The notes under the pieces: generated by a model | The model's database searches: none | The model's input: only the letters and a program-made list of their open reading frames with translations | What the model was told of the DNA's origin: nothing | NCBI GenBank assembly: GCA_031254155.1 | Contig: JAIRVA010000089.1 | Coordinates: 1-5,854 of the forward strand | Origin: Propionibacteriaceae bacterium | GTDB taxonomy: Bacteria > Actinomycetota > Actinomycetes > Propionibacteriales > Propionibacteriaceae | Reading direction: 5' to 3' | DNA: 5,854 nucleotides | Program-made: the position numbers and the translations under genes | Shown here: one piece after another, positions 5,741 through 5,854 of the stretch | How the letters are laid out: the number at the start of each line of letters is the position of its first letter | Position numbering within the stretch: position 1 is the first letter of the stretch

Positions 5741-5765
5741 GGGACCTTCGGTCCCCGGGCAATCC
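5726..5765. repeat. Long two-part inverted repeat in the 3' spacer
   Basis: The outer arms GGATTGCC (5726-5733) and GGCAATCC (5758-5765) pair over eight bases. The inner arms GGGGACC (5740-5746) and GGTCCCC (5750-5756) pair over seven bases around TTC. They are separated by a six-versus-one internal loop. There is no T-run on either side, so it could be a bidirectional U-less terminator or an intergenic repeat element. The direction of the gene beyond the window would help decide. Confidence 0.6.
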
Positions 5766-5854
5766 TGCGGGCATGGGTCCCCTCCGACGGGCGCGGCCGG
5801 GTTTCCTCCCGGGGTCCAGTTCCTGACCGGGTCGCCACTTTCGCGCGTCCAGGG
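5766..5854. other. Non-coding 3' end of window
   Basis: No convincing gene is seen here or elsewhere after ilvC. The stretch is GC-rich, with a weak CCGGG/CCCGG stem (5797-5801 with 5808-5812) and a further GGTCCCC (5776-5782) that repeats an arm of the preceding hairpin. Open frames on the minus strand are low-complexity Arg/Pro/Ser-rich and run into ilvC, so they are not called. Confidence 0.5.

Noticed and set aside
5563..5838. Minus-strand open frame of about 91 codons over the 3' spacer
   Set aside because: The product is low-complexity Arg/Pro/Ser/Gly-rich with no recognisable domain, it overlaps the end of ilvC, and open frames of this type are expected by chance in high-GC DNA.

Overview
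The window is a high-GC, densely packed stretch of bacterial chromosome that reads as an actinobacterium. The signs are strong G/C preference at third codon positions, GTG starts, genes overlapping by 1 or 4 bases, an ilvB-ilvN-ilvC operon and an actinobacterial-style ilvB attenuation leader. No genus can be fixed from the sequence alone. All complete genes lie on the + strand, and nothing mobile or clearly foreign was seen.

Region 1 (1-2094) holds three tightly coupled genes: the end-complete but 5'-clipped hisF (only the first base of its start codon is missing), a D-2-hydroxyacid dehydrogenase family oxidoreductase overlapping it by 1 base, and a HIT-family nucleotide phosphohydrolase/transferase overlapping that by 4 bases. 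No terminator is visible after the HIT gene.

Region 2 (2095-2280) is the 186-base ilvB leader and the most informative part of the window. It contains a candidate promoter, an 8-codon leader peptide (Met-Ser-Arg-Lys-Val-Leu-Val-Leu) ending in four branched-chain amino-acid codons, a perfect 9-bp stem with a GCGA tetraloop, an alternative pairing that can act as antiterminator, and an intrinsic terminator with a six-T run. This is the arrangement expected for ribosome-mediated transcription attenuation by valine/leucine supply.

Region 3 (2281-5590) is ilvBNC. IlvB and IlvN form acetohydroxyacid synthase (catalytic and valine-sensing regulatory subunits), and IlvC is the NADPH-dependent ketol-acid reductoisomerase. 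Together they carry out the first two common steps of valine/isoleucine (and, by extension, leucine) biosynthesis. The ilvB stop overlaps the ilvN start, and ilvC follows 17 bases after ilvN.

Region 4 (5591-5854) is non-coding as far as can be seen. It holds a stem-loop shortly after ilvC that is a plausible U-less terminator, a 16-bp direct repeat with a third partial copy at the same 38-base spacing, and a long two-part hairpin. No previously undescribed multi-gene system is evident. The points that deserve follow-up are the attenuator, the hisF-linked dehydrogenase/HIT pair and the repeat-rich 3' spacer.
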